DNA of 64,000 bases, taken from assembly GCF_009735585.1 (NCBI RefSeq), contig NZ_VJVW01000002.1:248001-312000 (forward strand), given 5' to 3'. Shown in pieces: positions 18,154-25,949 of this stretch. Made by a program: the position numbers and the translations under genes. Below the pieces are notes generated by a model. It did not search any database. It was given only the letters and a program-made list of their open reading frames with translations, and was not told the DNA's origin. Each line of letters begins with the position of its first letter. Within the stretch, counting starts at the first letter, position 1. The stretch comes from Christiangramia aestuarii. Lineage in GTDB: Bacteria > Bacteroidota > Bacteroidia > Flavobacteriales > Flavobacteriaceae.

Positions 18154-19024
18154 TTTCCGCGATTTTAAGTTCGTTCTTATTTATTCCGTTTAATACTTCT
18201 TTGATATGATTTGTTTTTTCCATTTCTGAATAGACCTCCTCGAAATTATCTTCCTGTATCAATTTCCTGAAATTTTCCAGGTTAGAGATATATTCATCCA
18301 GGGTTTCCAGTACATTCTTTTTATTCAGATTGAAAATTGGGGTCCACATTGCCGGAGAGCTTTTGGCTAGCCTTACCGTAGATTCAAATCCACTGCCGGC
18401 CAGATCGAAAATATCCCTTTCGTTCTTCTCCTTCTCCAGTACAGTTTTCCCCAGCATGAAAGAGCTGATATGAGACAGATGGGAAACGTAAGCGATATGC
18501 CTATCGTGGGAAACCGGGTCCATATACCTTATTCTCATGCCTATATTCTGAAAAACTTCCAGCGCTCTTTCCTGAAGTTTAAAAGCTGTTTTTTCTACTT
18601 CGCAAATAATATTGGTCTTATTCCTGAAAAGTTCGTGAATAGCAGCTTCGGGACCAGAAAACTCGGTTCCGGCAATGGGATGTCCCGCCAGGTAATTCCT
18701 TCTTTTAGGATGATCTTCGACCATCTTGCAAAGATGTTCCTTGGTGGAGCCGGCATCGGTTACCACGCAGTCGTCATTTACCAGGTCGAGCACCTGAGGA
18801 AGTAATTTTAGGGAAGCATCTACCGGAATGGCCAGGTAAACCAGGTCTGCCTGAGAAATATCTTCCAGTTCTGCCTGATAGTCTATCACTCCCAAAGCCA
18901 AAGCCTTATCCAGGTGTTTCTGGCTCTTATCTATTCCGTAGATCTCAACGTCTTTCATGACTGTCTTAAGGTCCAGGGCGAATGAGCCTCCTATGAGTCC
19001 GGTTCCTATTACAAATACTTTCAT
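18143..19024 (-). CDS. tyrA: Prephenate dehydrogenase
   Basis: A 293-residue NAD(P)-dependent enzyme that converts prephenate to 4-hydroxyphenylpyruvate for tyrosine. The Rossmann motif is VFIGTGLIGGSFALDL at the very N-terminus (read MKVFVIGTGLIGGS). Other landmarks are TDAGSTKEHLC, AGHPIAGTEFSGPEAA and DRHIAYVSHLSH. It lacks an ACT or fused mutase domain; the mutase is on the next gene. It overlaps the aminotransferase stop by 4 bp and DAHP synthase by 11 bp. Confidence 0.95.
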   Translation of the reverse strand: MKVFVIGTGLIGGSFALDLKTVMKDVEIYGIDKSQKHLDKALALGVIDYQAELEDISQADLVYLAIPVDASLKLLPQVLDLVNDDCVVTDAGSTKEHLCKMVEDHPKRRNYLAGHPIAGTEFSGPEAAIHELFRNKTNIICEVEKTAFKLQERALEVFQNIGMRIRYMDPVSHDRHIAYVSHLSHISSFMLGKTVLEKEKNERDIFDLAGSGFESTVRLAKSSPAMWTPIFNLNKKNVLETLDEYISNLENFRKLIQEDNFEEVYSEMEKTNHIKEVLNGINKNELKIAENGK

Positions 19025-20166
19025 TTTTTGATCCTGTTTAATGCTTCATCAATAACCTCTTCACTGGCGCAAAGGGAAAACCTTATATAACCTTCTCCCT
19101 GGGAGCCAAAAATAAAACCAGGCGTTATGAAAATGTCCTTTTCATATAACAATTCATCTACTACCGCTTCCGAGCTTTTACCTTCAGGAACCTTAACCCA
19201 AAGAAAAAGGCCTACCTGCTCAGTTTCTATGGTTCCTCCTATTTCGGCGATCAATTCTTCCATTTTCGACTTCCTGCTGGCATAGATCTTATTCTGACTT
19301 TCGAACCATTCTTCAGATAATTTAAGGGCTTCCACGGCACCGGCCTGCACCGGGTAGAACATCCCGCTATCCATATTCGACTTCACTTTTAGAACGGAAT
19401 TGATATTCTTCTCACTTCCGCTTAGCATCCCAACCCGCCAGCCGGCCATATTGAAACTCTTGCTCAGAGAGTTAAGTTCCATCACGTAATCACTAAGTCC
19501 GTTATTCTTCAGGATACTTTGGGGATGATCGTTCTGAATAAAACTGTAGGGATTGTCATTAACCACCAGGATCTCCTGTTCCTCGGCAAACCGGGTGATT
19601 TTCTCGAAGAACTTTTCTGAAGCGCTGGCTCCCGTAGGCATATGCGGATAATTCACCCACATGATCTTTACTTTGCTAAGATCCTCTTTCGCGAGTTTCT
19701 CCAGATCTGGCAGCCAGTCCTTTTCAGCCTTAAGTTCATAATTCCTTTCCTGGGCTCCAAGTAATTTAGTTACCGAACTATAAGTTGGATAACCGGGGTC
19801 TGGCAGTAAAACCTCGTCCCCCGGGTTCAAAAAGGCCATGGAAATATGCATGATCCCTTCCTTGCTCCCCATAAGTGGAAGGATTTCAGAATTAGGATCG
19901 AGCTCAAGGCCATAAAATTTCCTATAGAACCCGGTCATGGCGTTGCGCAGTTCCGGAATCCCCTTATAAGGCTGATATTGATGTGCGCCCGAATCGGTTA
20001 GTGCTTCATTAAGTTTTTCAACTACCTGCGGCGGGGGCGGAAGATCGGGACTACCAATACCAAGATTGATAATAGGCTTCCCGGTCTTACGCAATTCGGC
20101 CACCTCCCGAAGCTTTTTCGAAAAGTAGTATTCCTGTACCGTGTCCAGTCTTTTTGCCGTTATCAT
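19021..20166 (-). CDS. PLP-dependent aminotransferase class I/II (probable aromatic aminotransferase)
   Basis: A 381-residue fold-type I aminotransferase. It has NLGIGSPDLPPP near the N-terminus, VNYPHMPTGA, NDNPYSF and the PLP lysine in ELNSLSKSFNMAGWRVG. A late arginine for the substrate carboxylate is in GYIRFSLC. Placement between pheA and tyrA, with 4 bp overlaps on both sides, argues that it transaminates phenylpyruvate and 4-hydroxyphenylpyruvate, or prephenate. Annotation by similarity alone might call it LL-diaminopimelate or aspartate aminotransferase. Confidence 0.9.
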   Translation of the reverse strand: MITAKRLDTVQEYYFSKKLREVAELRKTGKPIINLGIGSPDLPPPPQVVEKLNEALTDSGAHQYQPYKGIPELRNAMTGFYRKFYGLELDPNSEILPLMGSKEGIMHISMAFLNPGDEVLLPDPGYPTYSSVTKLLGAQERNYELKAEKDWLPDLEKLAKEDLSKVKIMWVNYPHMPTGASASEKFFEKITRFAEEQEILVVNDNPYSFIQNDHPQSILKNNGLSDYVMELNSLSKSFNMAGWRVGMLSGSEKNINSVLKVKSNMDSGMFYPVQAGAVEALKLSEEWFESQNKIYASRKSKMEELIAEIGGTIETEQVGLFLWVKVPEGKSSEAVVDELLYEKDIFITPGFIFGSQGEGYIRFSLCASEEVIDEALNRIKK

Positions 20167-20990
20167 GACAAATTATTTTTATAGATCCCTAATATTTTTA
20201 AATCTTCGGTCATAAGTTTCAATACATCCATGGCTTTCTGAAAATCTTCAGGCTTCTCAAAGATCACATCTACGAAAAAGGAGTATTTCCAGGGTTCATC
20301 TATAACCGGCAGCGATTGAATCTTGGTCATATCCAGGTAACAATCCCTGATAATGTTCAGCAAAGAAACCAGACTGCCGCGCTCACTTTTCAGGTCGAAC
20401 TTTATTGAAGCCTTGTCCAGCATCTCCCCATTCGGTTTTTTCATTTCGTTCCCTAAAACCAGAAATCGTGTCGCATTGCTTTTAATAGTATGTATCTCCC
20501 TGGCCAGGATCTCCAGGCCATACATCTCGGCTGCTGCCGGGCTTGCGACTGCTGCGGTCTTTTTAAGTCCTTCTTCAGAAATCCTTTTGGCTGCCTCGGC
20601 CGTATCTGCGTCTTCAATCAATTTGATGTGCGGATGTTTCTTGAAAAACTCCTTACACTGCAACAGGGCCATGGGATGTGAAAACACTTTTTTGATATCT
20701 TCTATCTTTTGTCCTTCCAGCGCCATCAGGTTCATATTTACCGGGGTATAATGCTCTCCCACTACCTTCAGGTCATATTCATCGATAAGAGCATAATTGG
20801 GTAAAATAGAGCCGGCTATACTGTTCTCGATAGCCATCACCGCCTCGGTGGTCTCCCGCTGGGCCAGCTTCTGGGCAAGTTCATGAAATGACAAATGCTC
20901 CATAACCTCTACTTCCTTATGAAAATAGTCCATCGCCACCAGGTGGTGAAATGAGCCCTTAATTCCCTGTATTCCTACTTTTTTGTTCAT
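20163..20990 (-). CDS. pheA: Prephenate dehydratase with ACT domain
   Basis: A 275-residue monofunctional enzyme giving phenylpyruvate. The catalytic domain (about 1-185) has GIQGIKGSFHHLVA, VMAIENSIAGSILPNYALI and the catalytic TRF motif in NATRFLVLG. A C-terminal ACT domain (about 200-275), with ERGSLVSLLNIIRDC, is the usual Phe-sensing module. It is the first structural gene of the operon, preceded by a Phe/Tyr-rich leader ORF and a terminator (see those entries), so control by both attenuation and feedback is likely. Confidence 0.96.
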   Translation of the reverse strand: MNKKVGIQGIKGSFHHLVAMDYFHKEVEVMEHLSFHELAQKLAQRETTEAVMAIENSIAGSILPNYALIDEYDLKVVGEHYTPVNMNLMALEGQKIEDIKKVFSHPMALLQCKEFFKKHPHIKLIEDADTAEAAKRISEEGLKKTAAVASPAAAEMYGLEILAREIHTIKSNATRFLVLGNEMKKPNGEMLDKASIKFDLKSERGSLVSLLNIIRDCYLDMTKIQSLPVIDEPWKYSFFVDVIFEKPEDFQKAMDVLKLMTEDLKILGIYKNNLS

Positions 20991-21000
20991 ATAGATATCA

Positions 21001-21029
21001 AAAAAAAGTCCCGATCAAGGATCGAGACT
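21001..21029 (-). terminator. Attenuator terminator of the pheA operon
   Basis: On the minus strand AGTCTCGATC pairs with GATCGGGACT (one G-U) around a CTT loop, followed by at least seven T. It sits between the leader ORF and pheA, only 11 bp before the pheA ATG. The 5' arm (plus-strand 21018-21027) can instead pair over 10 bp with the end of the leader ORF (21065-21074), an antiterminator. Confidence 0.9.
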
Positions 21030-21053
21030 TTTATATAATTTAGCTTTAATTAA

Positions 21054-21131
21054 TCATATAGCATTCCCGATCCTATCTCTGGTATAGAAATAAAAATAAT
21101 AGAATGCGTTCCAGTTAATTAAAGTTGCCAT
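21054..21131 (-). CDS. pheA operon leader peptide (Phe/Tyr attenuation)
   Basis: A 25-codon ORF on the minus strand, ATG at 21129-21131 and TGA at 21054-21056. Residues 10-16 read Phe-Tyr-Tyr-Phe-Tyr-Phe-Tyr, seven aromatic codons in a row, with Trp at 7. Codons 20-22 (AGG ATC GGG, plus the next A) are complementary over 10 bp, one G-U, to the 5' arm of the terminator that follows. A ribosome stalled on Phe/Tyr codons would leave this segment free and let the antiterminator form; one reaching the stop would mask it. This is the geometry of classical trp/phe attenuators. It has an upstream promoter at 21152-21180. No protein function is expected. Confidence 0.9.
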   Translation of the reverse strand: MATLINWNAFYYFYFYTRDRIGNAI

Positions 21132-21151
21132 TTCGAATTGTTACGAATGAC

Positions 21152-21180
21152 CAAAGTAGGGTAAAAATTTAATATTCAAA
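21152..21180 (-). promoter_or_regulatory. Promoter of the pheA leader and operon
   Basis: On the minus strand TTTG (21177-21180), 18 bp, TACTTTG (21152-21158), close to the Bacteroidetes consensus. It would start the transcript 10-20 nt before the leader ATG. The rest of the 342 bp pheA-gldA interval (to 21332) is AT-rich with the gldA -7 box. Confidence 0.65.
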
Positions 21181-21317
21181 ATCTTTTCCTATCAAAAATT
21201 TTCAGTTTTCAGGAATTCGGAAAATTGTCTGGCATTTAGCTAAGAATACAATTTAATATGAAAGGAATTCGTTGATAATTTGAAATATTTTCAGATACCA
21301 GCCTGCAGATTTATTCC

Positions 21318-21325
21318 TAATTTTG
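21318..21325 (+). promoter_or_regulatory. -7 box of the gldA promoter
   Basis: TAATTTTG fits TAnnTTTG and lies 7 bp before the gldA ATG, implying a nearly leaderless mRNA. I could not find a good -33 box. Confidence 0.4.
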
Positions 21326-21332
21326 AACCTCT

Positions 21333-22259
21333 ATGTCTATCAAGGTAACTAACATAACAAAACATTACGGAGCTCAGAAAGCACTGGATGATATCAATTT
21401 TGAGATCGAAAAAGGCGAGATCGTAGGTTTCCTGGGGCCTAATGGTGCGGGTAAATCCACTCTTATGAAGATCCTAACCGGTTACCTGGATGCCGACTCT
21501 GGTTCTGCGGAAATAAGCGGACATTCCCTGGACAGTGAAATTGCACTTGTCCAGAAAAGCATAGGTTATCTTCCGGAACACAACCCTTTATATACTGAAA
21601 TGTATGTTCGTGAATATCTTCGTTTCAACGCATCAGTTTATAAAACTGATAAGAACCGTGTTGAGGATGTGATCGAACTTACCGGACTTAAACCCGAAGC
21701 CAACAAAAAAATAGAACAACTTTCCAAGGGTTATAGACAAAGAGTAGGACTTGCAGCAGCACTGCTGCATGACCCTGAGGTGCTGATCCTGGACGAACCA
21801 ACAACCGGCTTAGACCCCAACCAGCTGGTAGAGATACGCAGCCTCATCAAGAATATTGGCAAGGAACAATCTGGTTCCGGAAAAGGAAAGACCGTATTCC
21901 TTTCTACTCATATTATGCAGGAAGTTGAAGCCATTTGCGACCGGGTGATCATTATCAACAAAGGAAAGGTGGTTGCAGATAAGAATCTGAAAGAGATGAG
22001 ATCGGAAGGTGAACAAGTGATTTTCGTGGAATTCGATTACAGGATCGAAGAAATTGCCCTTAATGATCTGCCTCACCTCGCCTCGGCTAAGAATACCGGT
22101 GGCTTCACCTATGAACTGATGTTCGACACGAAAAAAGACATGAGGCCGGCAGTTTTCGATTTCGCCCATGATAACGGCTTAAAAACACTTCAGCTTAACC
22201 AGAAAACAAAGAACCTGGAAAGCCTTTTTGCTGAACTAACCTCCTCCCAGAACAAATAA
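21333..22259 (+). CDS. gldA: Gliding motility ABC transporter ATP-binding protein GldA
   Basis: A 308-residue ABC ATPase with Walker A GPNGAGKST, Q-loop IGYLPEHNPLY, signature LSKGYRQRVGLAAALLHDP, Walker B LILDEPTTGLDP and switch STHIMQEVE. The C-terminal 80 residues fit GldA-type subunits, which work with GldF and GldG in Flavobacterium gliding. GldF/G are not adjacent here, as is common. A general drug-export ATPase is the main alternative. It is divergent from the pheA operon. Confidence 0.88.
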   Translation: MSIKVTNITKHYGAQKALDDINFEIEKGEIVGFLGPNGAGKSTLMKILTGYLDADSGSAEISGHSLDSEIALVQKSIGYLPEHNPLYTEMYVREYLRFNASVYKTDKNRVEDVIELTGLKPEANKKIEQLSKGYRQRVGLAAALLHDPEVLILDEPTTGLDPNQLVEIRSLIKNIGKEQSGSGKGKTVFLSTHIMQEVEAICDRVIIINKGKVVADKNLKEMRSEGEQVIFVEFDYRIEEIALNDLPHLASAKNTGGFTYELMFDTKKDMRPAVFDFAHDNGLKTLQLNQKTKNLESLFAELTSSQNK

Positions 22260-22385
22260 GTAGGAAATCTGATTTTCATCGAGTATAACTGAGGTATTTC
22301 AAACTCATTGATCTGGGTCGTTTCAAATATGGTTTTAATAATTTAAGTATTTTAGAAAGCTAAATTTATATTTCGAAAGCTTTCA

Positions 22386-22838
22386 ATGAAAAAAGACCGC
22401 ATCCTATTCTTTTTATTTCTGCTCATCTTTCTGGTATCAGCCACCTTATTAATTAGCGGTTCCTCGATATTAGTGGTTTCATTACTTGACGTTCCCGCCG
22501 GCACGCCAATCACCTGGCTTGGCTTGATTTCCCTGGCTTCGATGGTCTATCTGGGCATCCGGGCGATTCGACATCCCGAAACCGGTATCTATAAAATCTT
22601 AAACTGGATCTTGAAGCTGAATATTTTGCTGGCGATTCTTTGGGTGCCCATCTGTTATTTCCTGGCTGGAAACCTCTCCTTTAATTTTTCAGAAAAGGCA
22701 ACTTTCCAGGGCGGCCAACTGGCGATGAGAATATTCTGGATCTTTACCTATTCGCTGGTAGCTACTCCCTTGCTTCTAATTCTGTTTCATTACATGATCT
22801 CTTTATTCCGGGTCTTATGGAAGAAAAGTCAGAAATAA
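22386..22838 (+). CDS. Four-helix membrane protein, function unknown
   Basis: A 150-residue protein with four strongly hydrophobic segments (about residues 5-30, 42-60, 72-95 and 112-140) and Lys/Arg-rich short ends. It does not resemble a family I can name. It is convergent with the GIN-domain gene, with 10 bp between the stops. Confidence 0.65.
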   Translation: MKKDRILFFLFLLIFLVSATLLISGSSILVVSLLDVPAGTPITWLGLISLASMVYLGIRAIRHPETGIYKILNWILKLNILLAILWVPICYFLAGNLSFNFSEKATFQGGQLAMRIFWIFTYSLVATPLLLILFHYMISLFRVLWKKSQK

Positions 22839-22848
22839 GAAATAGAAT

Positions 22849-23598
22849 CTATTCGAAAATAAGCTGACCCTTAAAATGTTCGGTCACATTCACCACAGGG
22901 GGACGATTCACCGAAATGATATCTCCGTAACTGTAAATATCTCCTTTTAAACTCTGCTGCGGATTGATGATAAGCTTATTCGTACCTCGGTGAAAGAGAT
23001 CGTAATGCTGTACAATGAGGTCCCTTGCTTCCAGCCTGCCGTCCCCGGCAGCAAAGAAACCATCGAAATTCTCCACCTTACCGGTGAGGAAAAAATTGGC
23101 GATGTGATCTGAAGTAATTCTCAGGTTCTCGACTTCGAGATCCAGTTTAAAATCACCATCGGTATGGATGCTCATATCACGCTCCTGGTTAAGGGATCGC
23201 AACCAAAGCTCGGGAAATTTCAGCGTCCCAATACTTTCAATGGTCCACTCGGTACTGGACTGCAGCCAGGTTAAATTCGGAGTGGTGACATAGATCTTCG
23301 TGACCGCGTAATCCCGGAAGAGGTTACAGGAATTTTCATTCCTTAGCATCAACCTGGAGTCGATCACCTCCACCTTCACCTCATTGATCAGGTTCTCTCC
23401 GGTTTCGATGACCACCTTTTGCTCTTCGCCCTGCTCGATAAATAATTTTATGCGCTCATAGGCGATGATCTCGTTAAAGGAATCAACCTCAACTTCCTGC
23501 TGAATTATTTTCCCGGTGGTCTGCAGACAATCTGGGGCCGACTCGGTACTGCAACCAAGCACTAAAATCATGACAATTGCTCCTAATAGTTTTTTCAT
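22849..23598 (-). CDS. Head-GIN (DUF2807) domain lipoprotein
   Basis: A 249-residue lipoprotein (lipobox LGCS) of the head-GIN domain family, a right-handed beta-structure common in Bacteroidetes adhesin-like proteins. The family opening is FNEIIAYERIKLFIEQGEEQ and the repeats alternate short strands with Asn/Asp turns. It overlaps the upstream outer-membrane gene by 4 bp, so the two form an operon. Function unknown; surface or periplasmic. Confidence 0.8.
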   Translation of the reverse strand: MKKLLGAIVMILVLGCSTESAPDCLQTTGKIIQQEVEVDSFNEIIAYERIKLFIEQGEEQKVVIETGENLINEVKVEVIDSRLMLRNENSCNLFRDYAVTKIYVTTPNLTWLQSSTEWTIESIGTLKFPELWLRSLNQERDMSIHTDGDFKLDLEVENLRITSDHIANFFLTGKVENFDGFFAAGDGRLEARDLIVQHYDLFHRGTNKLIINPQQSLKGDIYSYGDIISVNRPPVVNVTEHFKGQLIFE

Positions 23599-24698
23599 AA
23601 CCTGTATCCGATTGAAAATTCGACTGCCTCTGCATTAGCCCCGTGCGAACGAACGGTCACCGATCCCCATAGATCCTTGTAAATTTCACGCTGCAATCCT
23701 ATCCTGTTATAGATTTGCTCCACGTAACTCGTATAGGGATAATAGGCATAATAGCCCAACTGGGTGATCAGCGACATTTTATTAAAAGTTAGCTGGTGCC
23801 CAACGAACACTCCAATTCTTTTAGCATCGGCATCCGGATCATTATTTTCCTGAGGAAATGCCACTGCCTGGTATTCGATAAATTCCTCAAGCGACCTGGA
23901 CATGATAAGCTCAGCCCCGGCCTGCAAGGTACTTTTCCTGTTGATCACCTTATCGGCATAACCCGAAACTGTTAGAAATGGCAATTGCGGAGAGCCTACC
24001 ACCCCGGTGGTATTCACCCCGCTCCTCAGCGCTAAATTGAAATGAACCGGCTCGGTATATTTTTCTTTAGGACCACGCGGAACATAATCAGGGTGCTGCT
24101 CATGATCGAGCAGGTAGTTTACCCCAAGATTAAAGGTAAAGGTATTGGTGCTGTTATTAGGAGATTTGAAATCGGCATTGGAATAATGGATAATGGAGAT
24201 CCCCGCCTGTAAACCAAACCCATCTATGATATCCTGCTTATGATAATTCCCCATTAAATAGGTGGTGCTTAACAGGTGAGAACCATAGGCATTGTTGATG
24301 TAATTCTCATCAGAATGATACGGATTGGTATTATAGGCCAGCCCTTGCCCTATTCTGAACATCAGGTTTCTTTTCAGAAAATAAAAACTAAAGTGAGCAT
24401 AAAGCCCAAAGGTTTCCCCCAGGTATTGGTTTTTCATATCCTGGTAGGTAAAAGAATATCCAAAATCCGGGTAATTGTAGCGGCGCTCCCAATCCTTTAG
24501 CCCATAGGTTTTCTGGTTCCAGCTAAGGATCACTCCCGTGGGATGCCCCGTAATAAGATGGGCAATATCAGGGTTATGCTCCATGATACTACCGTAAAAA
24601 TAGTTGGCGTCCAGGGAAAAATACTTTTCAGGCTTCTCTTCCTGGGCCTGTAGGAACAGGCTAAAAAATAAGAAGAGACAGGGGGCAATTCTTTTCAT
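23595..24698 (-). CDS. Acyloxyacyl hydrolase / lipid A 3-O-deacylase-like outer-membrane protein
   Basis: A 367-residue protein with a signal peptide (MKRIAPCLFLFFSLFLQAQ). Alternating hydrophobic strands rich in Tyr and Phe and a C-terminal aromatic-Arg end (VEFSIGYRL) indicate an outer-membrane barrel. The segment IIHYSNADFKSPN carries the His and Ser spaced as in the PagL family active site (H-x-S-N). The family removes acyl chains from lipid A. It is longer than enterobacterial PagL (about 185 residues), as usual for Bacteroidetes members. It forms an operon with the GIN lipoprotein. Confidence 0.78.
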   Translation of the reverse strand: MKRIAPCLFLFFSLFLQAQEEKPEKYFSLDANYFYGSIMEHNPDIAHLITGHPTGVILSWNQKTYGLKDWERRYNYPDFGYSFTYQDMKNQYLGETFGLYAHFSFYFLKRNLMFRIGQGLAYNTNPYHSDENYINNAYGSHLLSTTYLMGNYHKQDIIDGFGLQAGISIIHYSNADFKSPNNSTNTFTFNLGVNYLLDHEQHPDYVPRGPKEKYTEPVHFNLALRSGVNTTGVVGSPQLPFLTVSGYADKVINRKSTLQAGAELIMSRSLEEFIEYQAVAFPQENNDPDADAKRIGVFVGHQLTFNKMSLITQLGYYAYYPYTSYVEQIYNRIGLQREIYKDLWGSVTVRSHGANAEAVEFSIGYRL

Positions 24699-24758
24699 AC
24701 GAAAGCAAATCTAACATATTTACGAAAAAAACAGCCCGTTAGATTACTAACTAAATTC

Positions 24759-25715
24759 TTAAAAAACAGCCTCAGCTATCTGCTGAATATTTGTGCTTTT
24801 TCCCATAGAATAATAATGTAACACCGGGACTCCGCCGGCAATAAGTTCCTTGCTTTGCTGTATACACCATTCTATCCCCACCTGTCTTACTGCGGCATTA
24901 TCTTTACATTTTTCAACTTCTCTTATCAAACAATCTGGCATATCCACATGAAATCTATGCGGAATAACGCTTAACTGTTTTTTGGTGGCAATGGGCTTTA
25001 AACCAGGAATAATGGGAACATCAATACCGCTCTCCCTGCATTTTTCAACGAAATCGAAATATCTGTCATTCTCAAAGAACATCTGGGTAACCACGTATTC
25101 TGCACCGGCCTCGATCTTTTCTTTTAACCGCTGAATATCCTTATCTATACTTGGTGCTTCCATATGCTTCTCAGGATAACCGGCAACACCCACGCAAAAA
25201 TCTGTGTTATGCCCCTTTTCAATGACCTCATCAAGGTATTTTCCAGAATTAAGATCGTAGATCTGGTCTACGAGGTTTTTAGCAAAGCAATTCCCGTTCT
25301 TTTCAGGTTTAAAGTAAGTTTCGCTTTTTACCGCATCCCCGCGCAAGGCCATCACATTTTTAATTCCAAGGAAATCCAGGTCGATCAGGAAATTCTCGGT
25401 ATCCTCCTTAGAGAATCCGCCACAGAGAATATGCGGTACCGCATCAACTCCATATTTGCTCTGGATAGCCGCACAGATGCCTACGGTTCCGGGACGTTTT
25501 CTCACGATCTTCTTTTCCAGCAGTCCGTTCTCCTTTTCCGAATACACGTATTCTTCCCGGTGATAGGTCACATCAATAAACGGCGGATTAAATTCCATCA
25601 ACGGGTCTATGCTCTCGTAGATAGAATTAATGTTTTGTCCCTTCAATGGAGGGAGTATCTCAAAAGAGAATAAGGTTTTATCCTTCGCTGCTTGTAAATG
25701 TTCGGTAATTTTCAT
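24759..25715 (-). CDS. metF: Methylenetetrahydrofolate reductase
   Basis: A 318-residue FAD enzyme that makes 5-methyltetrahydrofolate for methionine synthase. Landmarks are FSFEILPPLKG at the N-terminus, VTYHREEY, HILCGGFSKEDTENFLIDL, VMALRGDA, AGYPEKHMEAPS and VTQMFFENDRYFDFV. Length is standard. It follows metH on the same strand but is separated by 234 bp that hold two repeat elements, so co-transcription is uncertain. Confidence 0.96.
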   Translation of the reverse strand: MKITEHLQAAKDKTLFSFEILPPLKGQNINSIYESIDPLMEFNPPFIDVTYHREEYVYSEKENGLLEKKIVRKRPGTVGICAAIQSKYGVDAVPHILCGGFSKEDTENFLIDLDFLGIKNVMALRGDAVKSETYFKPEKNGNCFAKNLVDQIYDLNSGKYLDEVIEKGHNTDFCVGVAGYPEKHMEAPSIDKDIQRLKEKIEAGAEYVVTQMFFENDRYFDFVEKCRESGIDVPIIPGLKPIATKKQLSVIPHRFHVDMPDCLIREVEKCKDNAAVRQVGIEWCIQQSKELIAGGVPVLHYYSMGKSTNIQQIAEAVF

Positions 25716-25740
25716 TGAAACTTTTTTCTTTTATTATCTG

Positions 25741-25816
25741 GGCGTTTCCCTTCGGGCCGGGCTTTTCGCTCTATCCCCGATCTCGATCGGGGGATGCCGC
25801 TACAATCCCTAACGCG
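25741..25816 (-). repeat. Structured intergenic repeat, copy 1
   Basis: Read on the minus strand it starts GCGTTAGGGATTG, then AGCGG, a hairpin CCCCGAT...ATCGGGG, the block AGCGAAAAGCCCGGCCC and ends GGGAAACGCCC. The same order of blocks occurs at 41649-41749 on the plus strand. The ends GCGTT and AACGC are inverted. It lies between metH and metF. Confidence 0.8.
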
Positions 25817-25880
25817 GTTTAATCGGTTTTCAGCTCTTAGCGATAAGTTTTAAGCCAAGCTATTTTTTCTTGTTTTTCAC

Positions 25881-25913
25881 AGACCTCACAGGTTTTTAAA
25901 ACCTGTGAGGTCT
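25881..25913. repeat. Long perfect palindrome between metH and metF
   Basis: AGACCTCACAGGTTTT and its exact complement are separated by a single T, a 16 bp stem. As RNA it would be a very strong hairpin; on the minus strand it is followed by GTGAAAAACAAG rather than a T run, so it is not a typical terminator for metH. Confidence 0.85.
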
Positions 25914-25949
25914 TTACTATTCTAATTTCTTAATACTAACTACTCATTA

